DNA of 64,000 bases, taken from Candidatus Omnitrophota bacterium. GTDB taxonomy: Bacteria; Omnitrophota; Gorgyraeia; Zapsychrales; Zapsychraceae. Under the pieces are notes generated by a model. That model had not been told where the DNA came from and did not search any database. It was given only the letters and a program-made list of their open reading frames with translations. A program made the position numbers and the translations under genes. Positions 26,726 through 34,618 of this stretch are shown in pieces. Each line of letters opens with the position of its first letter. The first letter of the stretch is position 1. The DNA lies in assembly GCA_020632495.1 (NCBI GenBank), contig JACKFL010000005.1, positions 1,488,001 to 1,552,000 of the forward strand. The letters are read 5' to 3'.

Positions 26726-27697
26726 ATGCGACAGATAACGACAATTATGACAGCAATCCTTGCGGCAGGCCTTTTGGTGGCCGGCTCGGCCGAGGCTGCC
26801 AAGCGATACGATATCAGATCCGGTTACATCAAGTACGAAACGTCCCAGGGTACGGAAGAGCTGTACTGGGATAACTACGGTGATCAGGAGGCCCGTTACA
26901 CGGATTCGACGGTCACCGTCTTCGGCATGACCCAGTCAAATCAGTCCGTCAACATCATTGACGGGCGTTGGGCCTACAATTTTGATAAGGGCAGCAATAA
27001 GGCCTCGAAGATTGACCATGAGCTGATGATGAAACAGATGTCCGGCAGCAAGGCGCAGCAGCCGCGGGAATTTACCGAACAGATGCTGGATGCCTTCGGC
27101 GGGGAAAAGCTCGGCACGGAGAAAATCCTGGGCCGCAAGGCGACTATCTACAAACTGAACAATATCGGCGACTACAAAGTGTGGGTTTACAAAGGATTGG
27201 CCCTTAAGGCCGAGATGCAAATGATGGGCTTTTCTTACGAAATGCAGGCCATCGAATTTAAGGAGAACGCGAATATCGATCAGGCCAAGCTCCGTTTGCC
27301 GTCAGGTATGGAAATTGCTGAGGTGGATCCCAGCGATATGCCGTCTGCCGAGGAAATCCAGCAAGCCCGGGACACCATGAAAAATCTGCAGAACGACCCG
27401 GAAATGGCGGATGCCATGCGGCAGTTCAAAGAAATGCAAAACGATCCGGAAGCCATGAAGGCGATGCGCCAGATGCAGGATTTCACCGGCAGTCCTGAAT
27501 ACAAAGATGCGATGAAGGCGGCCGCCGGATCGCAGCAGGTGCAAAATGCGGCGGGCAACGAAATGCCCGGCGAAGATTTGGTCGAAGAGGTCGGCGGGAT
27601 CATCAAAGACGAGACCGGCAGTGCCGTCAAGTCCACTATCCGTGACACCACGCGTGATGTGATCGGCGGCGGTTTGCGTTCGATCTTCGGAAACTGA
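26726..27697 (+). CDS. secreted protein with DUF4412/LolA-like domain and STI1-like repeats
   Basis: 323 aa. Signal peptide to about residue 24 (AGSAEA). Residues about 25-195 form a beta-rich domain resembling periplasmic lipoprotein-sorting or DUF4412 folds (YIKYETSQGTEELYWDNYGD, YKVWVYKGLALKAEMQ). From about 218 two imperfect repeats appear, NDPEMADAMRQF and NDPEAMKAMRQM, Met- and Gln-rich like STI1/HOP chaperone-binding repeats, followed by a Gly-rich C-terminus. The repeats suggest protein-protein contact in the envelope. Promoter and terminator show it is a single-gene unit. Function unknown. Confidence 0.65.
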   Translation: MRQITTIMTAILAAGLLVAGSAEAAKRYDIRSGYIKYETSQGTEELYWDNYGDQEARYTDSTVTVFGMTQSNQSVNIIDGRWAYNFDKGSNKASKIDHELMMKQMSGSKAQQPREFTEQMLDAFGGEKLGTEKILGRKATIYKLNNIGDYKVWVYKGLALKAEMQMMGFSYEMQAIEFKENANIDQAKLRLPSGMEIAEVDPSDMPSAEEIQQARDTMKNLQNDPEMADAMRQFKEMQNDPEAMKAMRQMQDFTGSPEYKDAMKAAAGSQQVQNAAGNEMPGEDLVEEVGGIIKDETGSAVKSTIRDTTRDVIGGGLRSIFGN

Positions 27698-27727
27698 TTT
27701 CCGGCCGCTCAGATATCAGACGATAAA

Positions 27728-27760
27728 CCCCCTGGGAAATTTTCACCCGGGGGGTTTTTT
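27728..27760 (+). terminator. intrinsic terminator
   Basis: CCCCCTGGG, a 9-nt loop, CCCGGGGGG and six T, with one G-T pair in the stem. Placed 31 nt after the preceding stop, it isolates that gene from the PAS-LuxR regulator. Confidence 0.9.
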
Positions 27761-27890
27761 GTGTCCGGCTCCCCCCTGAACGAAATATACATGAAACATA
27801 CCTGCATTGCCTGTGTTGCGGTGACGGCCGCACCATGTACGATTGTATGGGCAGTGTATAGGGGAAATCTCTGTTCAAGTGGAGGGCGAG

Positions 27891-28733
27891 ATGATAGAAT
27901 TCTACGATATGGACAAGTACAACAAAAAGTTTGCCATTGACGAGCATTTGTTAGCCTCGGTCGTCCATTTTTCGCAGGATTCCATCCTCGTCACGGACAA
28001 TCAACTGGACTCTCCGGGGCCGTTCATCGTCTATGTCAATCCCGGCTTCACCCAGATGACCGGCTATGCCGCTGAGGAGGTGATCGGCAAGTCCCCGCGG
28101 TTTCTGCAGGGACCCAGGACCGACCGGATGGTTCTTGACCGCTTGCGAAAATGCCTGGAGAAGGGGGAGATCTTTTTCGGGCAAGCCATCAATTACCGGA
28201 AGGACGGTACGGAATTCTGGAACGAATGGCATATCGAGCCCATCCGCGATCGTCAGGGCCGGATCACCCATTATGTCGCCATCCAGCATGACGTGACCGC
28301 ACGCAAGACGGCAGAGCAGGCCATCGAGCAAAAGAACGCGGCGCTGCGAGAAATTCTGGAGCAAATCGAGATTGAAAAGAAAAAGATCAAGGATGACGTC
28401 CATCTCAACGTGGAGGAGGTCCTGCTGCCCGCGCTTAAGAAATTGCGCCGCAAAGGGACCCGGCTCGATAAAAAGTACATCGACGCGCTGGAGCAGAATC
28501 TGAAAGACCTTACCTCTTCATTCGGGACCAGCGTTTCCGAAAAGCAGTTGAAACTTTCTCCCCGGGAGGTGGAGGTTGCCAACCTGATCAAGAACGGTCT
28601 GAGCAGTAAGGAAATCTGCCAGATGTTGAACATCTCCTTCAAAACCATCGAGACCCACCGCAACAAAATCCGTAAAAAACTCGGAATCATCAACAAAGAA
28701 GTTAACCTAACTACTTATCTTCAAAGTCTTTAG
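27891..28733 (+). CDS. PAS-domain LuxR-type transcriptional regulator
   Basis: 280 aa. GGAGG ends 5 nt before ATG 27891, which sets the start downstream of an in-frame ATG at 27843. The PAS domain (about 20-145) is LOV-like in sequence (NPGFTQMTGYAAEEVIG, FLQGPRTDR, NYRKDGTEFWNEWHIEPI), but the flavin-binding Cys of GxNCRFLQ is replaced (GKSPRFLQ), so a LOV photocycle is not expected. A Lys/Glu-rich coiled-coil linker (about 150-215) leads to a LuxR HTH (LSPREVEVANLIKNGLSSKE, SFKTIETHRNKIRKKLGI). It is likely a one-component sensor controlling the operon that starts 117 nt downstream. Confidence 0.85.
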   Translation: MIEFYDMDKYNKKFAIDEHLLASVVHFSQDSILVTDNQLDSPGPFIVYVNPGFTQMTGYAAEEVIGKSPRFLQGPRTDRMVLDRLRKCLEKGEIFFGQAINYRKDGTEFWNEWHIEPIRDRQGRITHYVAIQHDVTARKTAEQAIEQKNAALREILEQIEIEKKKIKDDVHLNVEEVLLPALKKLRRKGTRLDKKYIDALEQNLKDLTSSFGTSVSEKQLKLSPREVEVANLIKNGLSSKEICQMLNISFKTIETHRNKIRKKLGIINKEVNLTTYLQSL

Positions 28734-28738
28734 GTTAA

Positions 28739-28782
28739 TTTAGCGTCATGTATGTTGGTATACATGATGTGTAAGTTTAGCG
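28739..28782. promoter_or_regulatory. candidate operator: inverted repeat flanked by TTTAGCG direct repeats
   Basis: TCATGTAT (28746-28753), 6-nt spacer, ATACATGA (28760-28767) is a perfect 8-bp inverted repeat. It is flanked by direct repeats TTTAGCG at 28739-28745 and 28776-28782. A reverse-complement copy of the core (CGCTAA) lies at 28813-28818. The site sits between the PAS-LuxR gene and the long stress operon, so it is a plausible binding site for that regulator. Confidence 0.5.
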
Positions 28783-28850
28783 CCAGCGTTGTGCGTTCCG
28801 CCAAACCTGATACGCTAAGGGTGTAGTGGAATCCTAGCGCGGAGAAAACC

Positions 28851-29453
28851 ATGAGAAATTCAAGTGCCATCACAATCCTGCTCGCATCCATATTCACCCT
28901 CGGGAGCATGCCCCTTTCCTCTGCGGTGGCGGAAGCCGCGGCCCGATCCGACTTCCCCGGCGAAATCGTTGTCGCCGGGATGCCGATGCGGTTGGAGGGG
29001 ACCGGGGTCAAATCGGTGGCATTCATCAAGGCCTTCGAGGCCGCGTTTTACCGGGAAGAGGGGGCGGAGCTGGTATCGGGTGGCAAGAAGTTGACCGTCA
29101 ATTACTTCGTCAAGATTTCCGCCGAGAAGCTCACCCGGTTCACGCTTAACACCATGCGGAAAAATATCACTCCGGAAGCGATGTCGGCCATGAGCGCCGA
29201 ACTCGACCGTATGCGGGATCTGTTTGTAGACCTTGAGCCCGGTGATAACTTTGCTTTGGTCTATGTCCCGGGTCAGGGGACCCAATTTATTCACAACGGG
29301 CGCTTACGCGGCGTCGTTGCGGGCGAAGACTTTGCCCGGGCGCTGTACGCCGTGTGGATCGGCCCAAAACCATTCGACGAACAACTCAAGCGCGCCATTT
29401 TGGGGCTGGACAAGGACCGGCGCGCACTACCGAATATTGCCCAGTCGCTATAG
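28851..29453 (+). CDS. chalcone isomerase-like secreted protein
   Basis: 200 aa. Signal peptide (SSAITILLASIFTLGSMPLSS, cleavage near AVAEA), then the chalcone-isomerase fold: a strand pair GMPMRLEGTGVKSVAFIKAF, AAFYREEGAEL, helices with TRFTLNTMRKNITPEAMSAM, and QFIHNGRLRGVVAGEDFARA ending in WIGPKPFDEQLK. Bacterial CHI-like periplasmic proteins recur in photolyase/CFA-type stress clusters; their ligand is unclear and plant CHI catalysis is not expected. GGAG 7 nt before ATG supports the start. First gene of the operon. Confidence 0.8.
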   Translation: MRNSSAITILLASIFTLGSMPLSSAVAEAAARSDFPGEIVVAGMPMRLEGTGVKSVAFIKAFEAAFYREEGAELVSGGKKLTVNYFVKISAEKLTRFTLNTMRKNITPEAMSAMSAELDRMRDLFVDLEPGDNFALVYVPGQGTQFIHNGRLRGVVAGEDFARALYAVWIGPKPFDEQLKRAILGLDKDRRALPNIAQSL

Positions 29454-29465
29454 AGGGAGGTCATT

Positions 29466-30734
29466 GTGACGCCGACACCTTATCACTTGCTCAAAACTTT
29501 AATGAACACGGTCATCGATTCGGAGGTTCTGGATCGAGTGGCCGCACGATTGGGCCGCAAGCCCGTTGAGAAAATTCCGCTGGGCAAGAATTTCGCCCGA
29601 ACTGATGGTCGCGGACGGCTCAAACAGCTGAGCGGTCAACACAATAACTACAGCGACGAACTCTACCGCGGTAACATCGAGAACTACGTCGGATTGCTGC
29701 AGGTTCCCGTCGGCATCGTCGGTCCGCTGCGGATCAACGGTATCTACGCCAATGGTGATTTCCAGGTTCCGATGGCCACGACCGAGGGGGCCCTGATCGC
29801 GTCTTACAACCGGGGGGCCAAACTGATCGGGCTCAGTGGCGGCGCCACAGTCATGTGTACGACCGACGCCATATCGCGGGCCCCGGGTTTTGTCTTCACT
29901 GACATACTCGAATCCAGCCGGTTTATTGCGTGGTGCACCGAAAATATTCCGGTCTTCAAACAGATTGCCGGGCAGGCGACCCGCCACGGCCGGCTGCAGG
30001 ACGTCCAGTCGACGCATGACGGAAACTATGTTTACCTGCACTTTCAATATCACACAGGCGACGCCGCCGGACAGAACATGGTGACGATCGCGACGGATTT
30101 GGTGTGCCAGCACATCCTCTCGAATAGTCCGGTCAAACCCCGGCGCTGGTACATTGATGCCAACATGTCCGGCGATAAGAAAGCGACGGCCATGTCGCAA
30201 CTCCTGGGCCGCGGCAAGAAGGTCCTCGCAGAAGTCACCATTCCCGGAAATCTGGTGACCAAGTGGCTTCATGTGAGTCCGCAGGATATGGTCGATTATT
30301 CGGTGATGGCAATGTACGGAGGCATCAACAGCGGATCGATCGGCGTCAACGGTCACTTCGCCAATGCCCTGGCCGGCATCTACCTGGCGTGTGGACAGGA
30401 TGTGGCCTGTGTCGCCGAGTCGGCGATCGGCACATCGCGCGCCGAGGTGACCACTAAGGGAGATCTTTACGTTTGCATATCCATGCCGAACATCGTGGTG
30501 GGTACTGTGGGGGGCGGAACGCATCTTCCCACACAACGCGAATGTCTGGAATTGATGGGATGCTACGGCGCGGGTCAGGCCAAGAAGCTGGCGGAGATCT
30601 GTGCCGCCGCCGCGCTCGCCGGCGAGATTTCGATTGCGGCGGCCATGGCCGCCGGACATTTTACCCGGGCTCATCAGAAATACGGCCGGCCACCGCAGCA
30701 AGGACCGGTCAGGGAGTATTGCTGTGAAATCTAG
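29466..30734 (+). CDS. hydroxymethylglutaryl-CoA reductase
   Basis: 422 aa, GTG start with GGGAGG upstream. HMG-CoA reductase makes mevalonate from HMG-CoA with NAD(P)H. Signatures: ENYVGLLQVPVGIVGPL, the catalytic Glu in VPMATTEGALIASYNRG, DKKATAMSQLLGRG (catalytic Lys), GDAAGQNMVTIATD, GGINSGSIGVNGHFANALAG (catalytic Asp region, here GQDVACVAES), VGGGTHLPTQ and a C-terminal His (AGHFTRAHQKYGRP). The layout resembles class I enzymes without the membrane domain. No other mevalonate-pathway gene is in view. Its place in a photolyase operon suggests an isoprenoid need under light or oxidative stress. Confidence 0.92.
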   Translation: MTPTPYHLLKTLMNTVIDSEVLDRVAARLGRKPVEKIPLGKNFARTDGRGRLKQLSGQHNNYSDELYRGNIENYVGLLQVPVGIVGPLRINGIYANGDFQVPMATTEGALIASYNRGAKLIGLSGGATVMCTTDAISRAPGFVFTDILESSRFIAWCTENIPVFKQIAGQATRHGRLQDVQSTHDGNYVYLHFQYHTGDAAGQNMVTIATDLVCQHILSNSPVKPRRWYIDANMSGDKKATAMSQLLGRGKKVLAEVTIPGNLVTKWLHVSPQDMVDYSVMAMYGGINSGSIGVNGHFANALAGIYLACGQDVACVAESAIGTSRAEVTTKGDLYVCISMPNIVVGTVGGGTHLPTQRECLELMGCYGAGQAKKLAEICAAAALAGEISIAAAMAAGHFTRAHQKYGRPPQQGPVREYCCEI

Positions 30735-31641
30735 TTGCCGAATGACCCAATACTATCACGACGTTACCCCCGACTACAGCTTCTTTTGGAACCTGGGGCG
30801 CAGCATGGCCATCCGCATCGGTCTATGGGACCGGCACACACATTCTGTTGCGGAGGCCTTAGAGCGTGAAGACCGTTATCTGGCAGAAGAGGCCGGGATC
30901 ACGGCCAACGATCACGTCCTGGATGCAGGGTGCGGCGTCGGCGGCAGCGCCATATACCTGGCGCGGACCTTCGGCTGCCGGGTCACAGGTATTTCGTTGA
31001 GCGCCGAGCAGATCAAGACTGCCCGCCGTAACGCGCGGCGTCACGGGGTGGATCATTTGGTAACATTTCTGGTGGCCGACTTTCACGCAACTGGTCTACC
31101 GGACGAGTCTTTTGACGCGGTCTGGGCGGTGGAAAGCATTTCTCACTCAGACCGCAAACCGTTATTGCTGGCCGAACTGTATCGCGTCCTGAAGTCGGGC
31201 GGACGGTTGATCGGGGCCGACTACTTCTCCACCCGGGCTGTGTACGACGCGTCGATATCCGCCCTTCGGCGCCGAGTATTCGACGGCTTGTATTTTCAGG
31301 AATTTGCCTTTGTCCCGCGTTTCGGTAATGATCTGACCGCTAACGGTTTCACGGATATCGACTTTTACGATGTCACCCCGGCGGCGTTGCCGTCAGCGCG
31401 GCATTTTGACCTTTTGACCCGGCGGTGGGCCTGGGCGGCGGCATTGCTGAAGCGACTCGGGCTGCGCAGCCGGGCGCAGGATCTGTTAGCGCGCGGATTG
31501 CGGGTTCAATTTGTCGCCCTACGTGACGGTATTCACCAGTACCGCATTTTTCACGCGGGCAAACCGCTATCTGATCGGTCCGGGACTCCGCGTGACGGTA
31601 TGCGCCTGACGCCGGTCAATGAGGAGGTGCAGGCCGTATGA
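30724..31641 (+). CDS. class I SAM-dependent methyltransferase (sterol/tocopherol/CFA-like)
   Basis: 305 aa from GTG 30724, which follows GGGAG and overlaps the HMG-CoA reductase stop; ATG 30742 is an alternative. Motif I is VLDAGCGVGGSAIYLARTFG, then VTGISLSAEQI, FLVADFHATGLPDESFDAVW and ESISHSDRK, as in sterol C24, gamma-tocopherol and related lipid methyltransferases. Direct coupling to HMG-CoA reductase hints at an isoprenoid or quinone substrate, but a fatty-acid substrate as in CFA-type enzymes of similar operons is equally possible. Confidence 0.85.
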   Translation: MKSSCRMTQYYHDVTPDYSFFWNLGRSMAIRIGLWDRHTHSVAEALEREDRYLAEEAGITANDHVLDAGCGVGGSAIYLARTFGCRVTGISLSAEQIKTARRNARRHGVDHLVTFLVADFHATGLPDESFDAVWAVESISHSDRKPLLLAELYRVLKSGGRLIGADYFSTRAVYDASISALRRRVFDGLYFQEFAFVPRFGNDLTANGFTDIDFYDVTPAALPSARHFDLLTRRWAWAAALLKRLGLRSRAQDLLARGLRVQFVALRDGIHQYRIFHAGKPLSDRSGTPRDGMRLTPVNEEVQAV

Positions 31642-32633
31642 ACCGATTGATGAATACCCATTCTGGAGCTCGTCATTCTTACGAACAGCGTCTGCATGAC
31701 ATCCGGGCTTTCGGCGGTCAGGCGATGTCGTATTCCGCGCTGCAGGAAGGGATCCGGGAGTTCCGGCATCCGGCATTTGACGGCTTTGTTCCTTATCAAA
31801 CGGTATGGGGTGTGGATTATGTCTTGAGCCATCCGGTCACGCCGGCGAACCAGTACCTGATCGCAACGCTATTGTTCCTGGAACATCGCCGGAGAGTGGT
31901 GCTCTGTCAGGTATCCCGCAACTATGCGAGCATGCTCAGTTGCCTGGGGCTGCAGGTCAGTCCGTTCGGTGCCGAGCATATCGTTCCTTTATCCGACTTT
32001 ACCGTGAGCTGGAAGAAGCGGCGCAGCCTGAAGCGGTTTTGCTCCCGATTGGCGAACCAACAGTATCACGTCTTTGAGAACGCCGGCTTCGCGCGGGAAA
32101 CGCACTCCGTCAGCCGCGAGTGGCTGGCCCATAAGCAAAACTCCCGGGAGCTGAGTTTTCTGGCCCGGCCCTTTACCGACACCGACGAACCGGATGTCCG
32201 CACCTTCTATCTCATTAAGCAGAATCGCCTGCTCGGATTTTGCACCTTCGACCCGGTGTATGCCGAGGGCGGCGACGGACGTCCTGTCAGCTACGTCCTG
32301 CAGCACCATCGCAGTGTTTCCGATTCCCCCAACGGCGCCGGCGATTACCTGTTGGTCAGCAGCCTGCAGCAATTCCGGGATGAGGGTATCAAGGAAGTGT
32401 CCCTGGGATTGTCACCTCTGCACGACCGCGCGGATGACTCCTTCCTAGTTCCGCAGGGAGTGCGCCGTCTGTTCGACTGGCTGTACGGGACCAAATTTCT
32501 CTATCATTTCGAAGATCTGGGCCGTCACAAGGAACGCTTTCACGGGGTCAAACGGCAGACGTATATCGCGGCTTATCGCAAATTTACCGTGCGGAATCTG
32601 ACCGGAATACTCAAGGTCAATAACTTGATCTGA
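31638..32633 (+). CDS. DUF2156 (GNAT-like, phosphatidylglycerol lysyltransferase C-terminal) protein
   Basis: 331 aa, 4-nt overlap with the methyltransferase. No membrane domain. Layout fits DUF2156, the cytosolic aminoacyl-transferase-like domain of MprF: SYSALQEGIREFRHPAFDGF and PYQTVWGVDYVLSHPVTP early, RLLGFCTFDPVYAEGGDGRP and DYLLVSSLQQFRDEGIKEVS in the middle, and KERFHGVKRQTYIAAYRKF at the end, the usual KxRF closing motif. It may acylate a lipid or amino acceptor; substrate unknown. Confidence 0.7.
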   Translation: MNRLMNTHSGARHSYEQRLHDIRAFGGQAMSYSALQEGIREFRHPAFDGFVPYQTVWGVDYVLSHPVTPANQYLIATLLFLEHRRRVVLCQVSRNYASMLSCLGLQVSPFGAEHIVPLSDFTVSWKKRRSLKRFCSRLANQQYHVFENAGFARETHSVSREWLAHKQNSRELSFLARPFTDTDEPDVRTFYLIKQNRLLGFCTFDPVYAEGGDGRPVSYVLQHHRSVSDSPNGAGDYLLVSSLQQFRDEGIKEVSLGLSPLHDRADDSFLVPQGVRRLFDWLYGTKFLYHFEDLGRHKERFHGVKRQTYIAAYRKFTVRNLTGILKVNNLI

Positions 32634-32653
32634 ATTAGGCAAGGAGTCCTCCG

Positions 32654-33097
32654 ATGAGTTCGAACATCAGTGTCGTCAGTTTTTTCAAGGAATTGAACAA
32701 GGATAGCATGCATTTGGTCGATGAATTCTATGACCGGAATGTCCTCTTCCGGGATCCGCTCGTGGAAATTCGCGGCCGGGAGGGATTGCGGGCATACTAC
32801 GACCGCCTATACCGGAATGTCAAGGAGATCGATTTTGATATCACCTATGTCATTCAGGAAAACAATAATACCGCGCTGGCCTGGAAGATGATGTTGCGCG
32901 CCGACAATTTTAACGGAAACAAGCCATTAACCGTTGACGGATCTTCGGTGATCAAATTCGGCGGCACAGAGGGGAAGGCCGTCTATCACCGCGACTACTT
33001 TGATCTGGGCGAGTTCGTTTACGAGGGAATACCTGTCCTCGGTCGTCTCGTGCGCTTCGTCAAAGGCAAGATGGCCCAACACCATGGAGCCGCCTGA
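32654..33097 (+). CDS. SnoaL/NTF2-like protein
   Basis: 147 aa single cone-shaped NTF2-like domain: SVVSFFKELNKDSMHLVDEF, VLFRDPLVEIRGREGLRAYY, then ALAWKMMLR and a C-terminal AVYHRDYFDLGEFVYEGIPV. Small SnoaL-like proteins of this exact pattern accompany SDR, photolyase and lipid-modification genes in photo-oxidative stress clusters. It could be a ligand-binding or isomerase-type protein. AAGGAG lies upstream; it shares one base with the next gene. Confidence 0.8.
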   Translation: MSSNISVVSFFKELNKDSMHLVDEFYDRNVLFRDPLVEIRGREGLRAYYDRLYRNVKEIDFDITYVIQENNNTALAWKMMLRADNFNGNKPLTVDGSSVIKFGGTEGKAVYHRDYFDLGEFVYEGIPVLGRLVRFVKGKMAQHHGAA

Positions 33098-33948
33098 TGC
33101 AAACGGTAATCGTGGCAATGGCTCAAGGTTACCTGTTGCTGGCCGGGCTCCAACTGCTCCTGTGGCTGGTGCAGCTGCGTACGCGGGACGCCTCCACGGC
33201 CGACATCGGCTGGAGTGCGGGTATGATGCTGTTCGTCGGCTGGCTGGCGGCGGAACTCGACGGATACTGGCTGCGCGAAGTCATGATCGTGGCGATGATA
33301 TCCATCTGGAGCGTCCGCTTGTCTTCGTATCTGATCGCGCGTGTGGTCCAGGACAGCAGGGAAGACAGCCGCTATGCGCGGCTGCGAAAATATTGGGGGG
33401 ATGGCGCCGAGCTCAACTTTATCGTCGTGTACCAGTGTCAACCCCTGTTCAACATCATTCTCAGTGTGCCGCTGGTGATCGCGTTGAGCAATACGGCCGC
33501 GGGGATCTCGCCTCTGGAAATATTGGGGGTGGGGATCTGGCTGGTGGGTCTGGTCGGAGAGGCCGCTGCGGATCAGCAGCTCAACCGGTTCCGCAGTGAT
33601 CCGGCCAATAAAGGCAAGATCTGTTCCAGCGGGCTATGGAAGTACTCGCGGCACCCCAACTTCTTTTTTGAATGGACGATGTGGCTGGCTTACGCCGTGT
33701 TCGCAATGGCCAGCCCGTACGGAATCTACGGCTGGATCGCGCCGGCCTTCATGCTGTTTTTATTGATGAAGGTCACCGGGATTCCCGTTATGGAAAAACA
33801 CGCTTTACGTCACAAGGGGCAGGCGTTTCGCGCCTACATGCGTGACACGAGTTTCTTCGTTCCGATGCCGCCGGCGTGGTGGCAGCGGCTCAGACAAGGG
33901 AGTAGTGATGTCCGAAAAGCAAACGTCTCGACGAAATCTTCTGGTTAA
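33097..33948 (+). CDS. DUF1295 / steroid 5-alpha-reductase-like membrane protein
   Basis: 283 aa, about six transmembrane segments. Typical DUF1295 landmarks: DIGWSAGMMLFVGWL, RYARLRKYWGD, FNIILSVPLVIAL, GEAAADQQLNRFRSDPANKG, and the C-terminal NADPH-binding-type signature GLWKYSRHPNFFFEWTMW followed by MEKHALRHKGQAFRAY. Family members reduce or methylate polyprenyl or steroid-like substrates at the membrane. Context with HMG-CoA reductase again points to an isoprenoid or lipid substrate. Confidence 0.85.
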   Translation: MQTVIVAMAQGYLLLAGLQLLLWLVQLRTRDASTADIGWSAGMMLFVGWLAAELDGYWLREVMIVAMISIWSVRLSSYLIARVVQDSREDSRYARLRKYWGDGAELNFIVVYQCQPLFNIILSVPLVIALSNTAAGISPLEILGVGIWLVGLVGEAAADQQLNRFRSDPANKGKICSSGLWKYSRHPNFFFEWTMWLAYAVFAMASPYGIYGWIAPAFMLFLLMKVTGIPVMEKHALRHKGQAFRAYMRDTSFFVPMPPAWWQRLRQGSSDVRKANVSTKSSG

Positions 33949-34618
33949 GGCGGCGGCCGTGATCGCGGTGATCGGTGTGCTGCGCTATTGCAATTTGCCC
34001 GCCCACGCCGACGCGATGATCGAGTGGATCAAGGGCTTGGGGTTATGGTCGCCGGTATTCTTTGCCGGACTGTTTGTGCTCACCGCAGGTATGCTTTTGC
34101 CGATGCCGCTGTTGATGCTGCCCGCCGGCGCCATTTATGGATTGGTCTGGGGGACGGTCATTATCTCGACGGCGACGCTGATCCAGGGATACGTCTTGTA
34201 CAAGATCGCCGCCCGCTTCGAGGACCGCTTGCGCGGTTCACGGATCCTGAACAACAAGTACTTCAAACCGATTCAGCGCATGCTCGCGGATGGCGGATGG
34301 CGGATGATCGGGCTGTTGCGTTGCCTGCCGTACATGAGCTTTGTCTTTCTCAGCCTGGTGTGCGGGGTCTCCCGGCTGAATATGCGCCAGTACCTGCTGG
34401 GTACGTGGCTGGGTATGATCCCGGTCAGCCTGACTTACGTGTATGCCGGTGTGGTAACGCGGACGACACTCGGCCGCGATGCCGCCGACGCGCAGTCGCT
34501 GTTCGATAAGGTAATTATGTACGCGGGGCTGGCGCTGGCGATCGGTATCAGCGTCTATGTCACGCGCAAAGCGAATGCCTACATGAAATCGCACCAGACG
34601 GAGTTGGCCGGCGTATGA
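33908..34618 (+). CDS. VTT-domain (DedA/TVP38-like) membrane protein
   Basis: 236 aa; ATG 33908 follows GGGAG and overlaps the DUF1295 gene by 41 nt. Landmarks: TAGMLLPMPLLMLPAGAIYG, then GGWRMIGLLRCLPYMSFVFL, SLVCGVSRLNMRQYLLGTW, and IPVSLTYVYAGVVT. Same family as the protein at 18675, but diverged. Likely role in lipid movement across the inner membrane. Coupled to both neighbours by overlaps. Confidence 0.8.
   Translation: MSEKQTSRRNLLVKAAAVIAVIGVLRYCNLPAHADAMIEWIKGLGLWSPVFFAGLFVLTAGMLLPMPLLMLPAGAIYGLVWGTVIISTATLIQGYVLYKIAARFEDRLRGSRILNNKYFKPIQRMLADGGWRMIGLLRCLPYMSFVFLSLVCGVSRLNMRQYLLGTWLGMIPVSLTYVYAGVVTRTTLGRDAADAQSLFDKVIMYAGLALAIGISVYVTRKANAYMKSHQTELAGV

Noticed and set aside
29499..30701. 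400-codon open frame antisense to HMG-CoA reductase
   Set aside because: HMG-CoA reductase signatures on the plus strand are unambiguous; antisense product has no motif.
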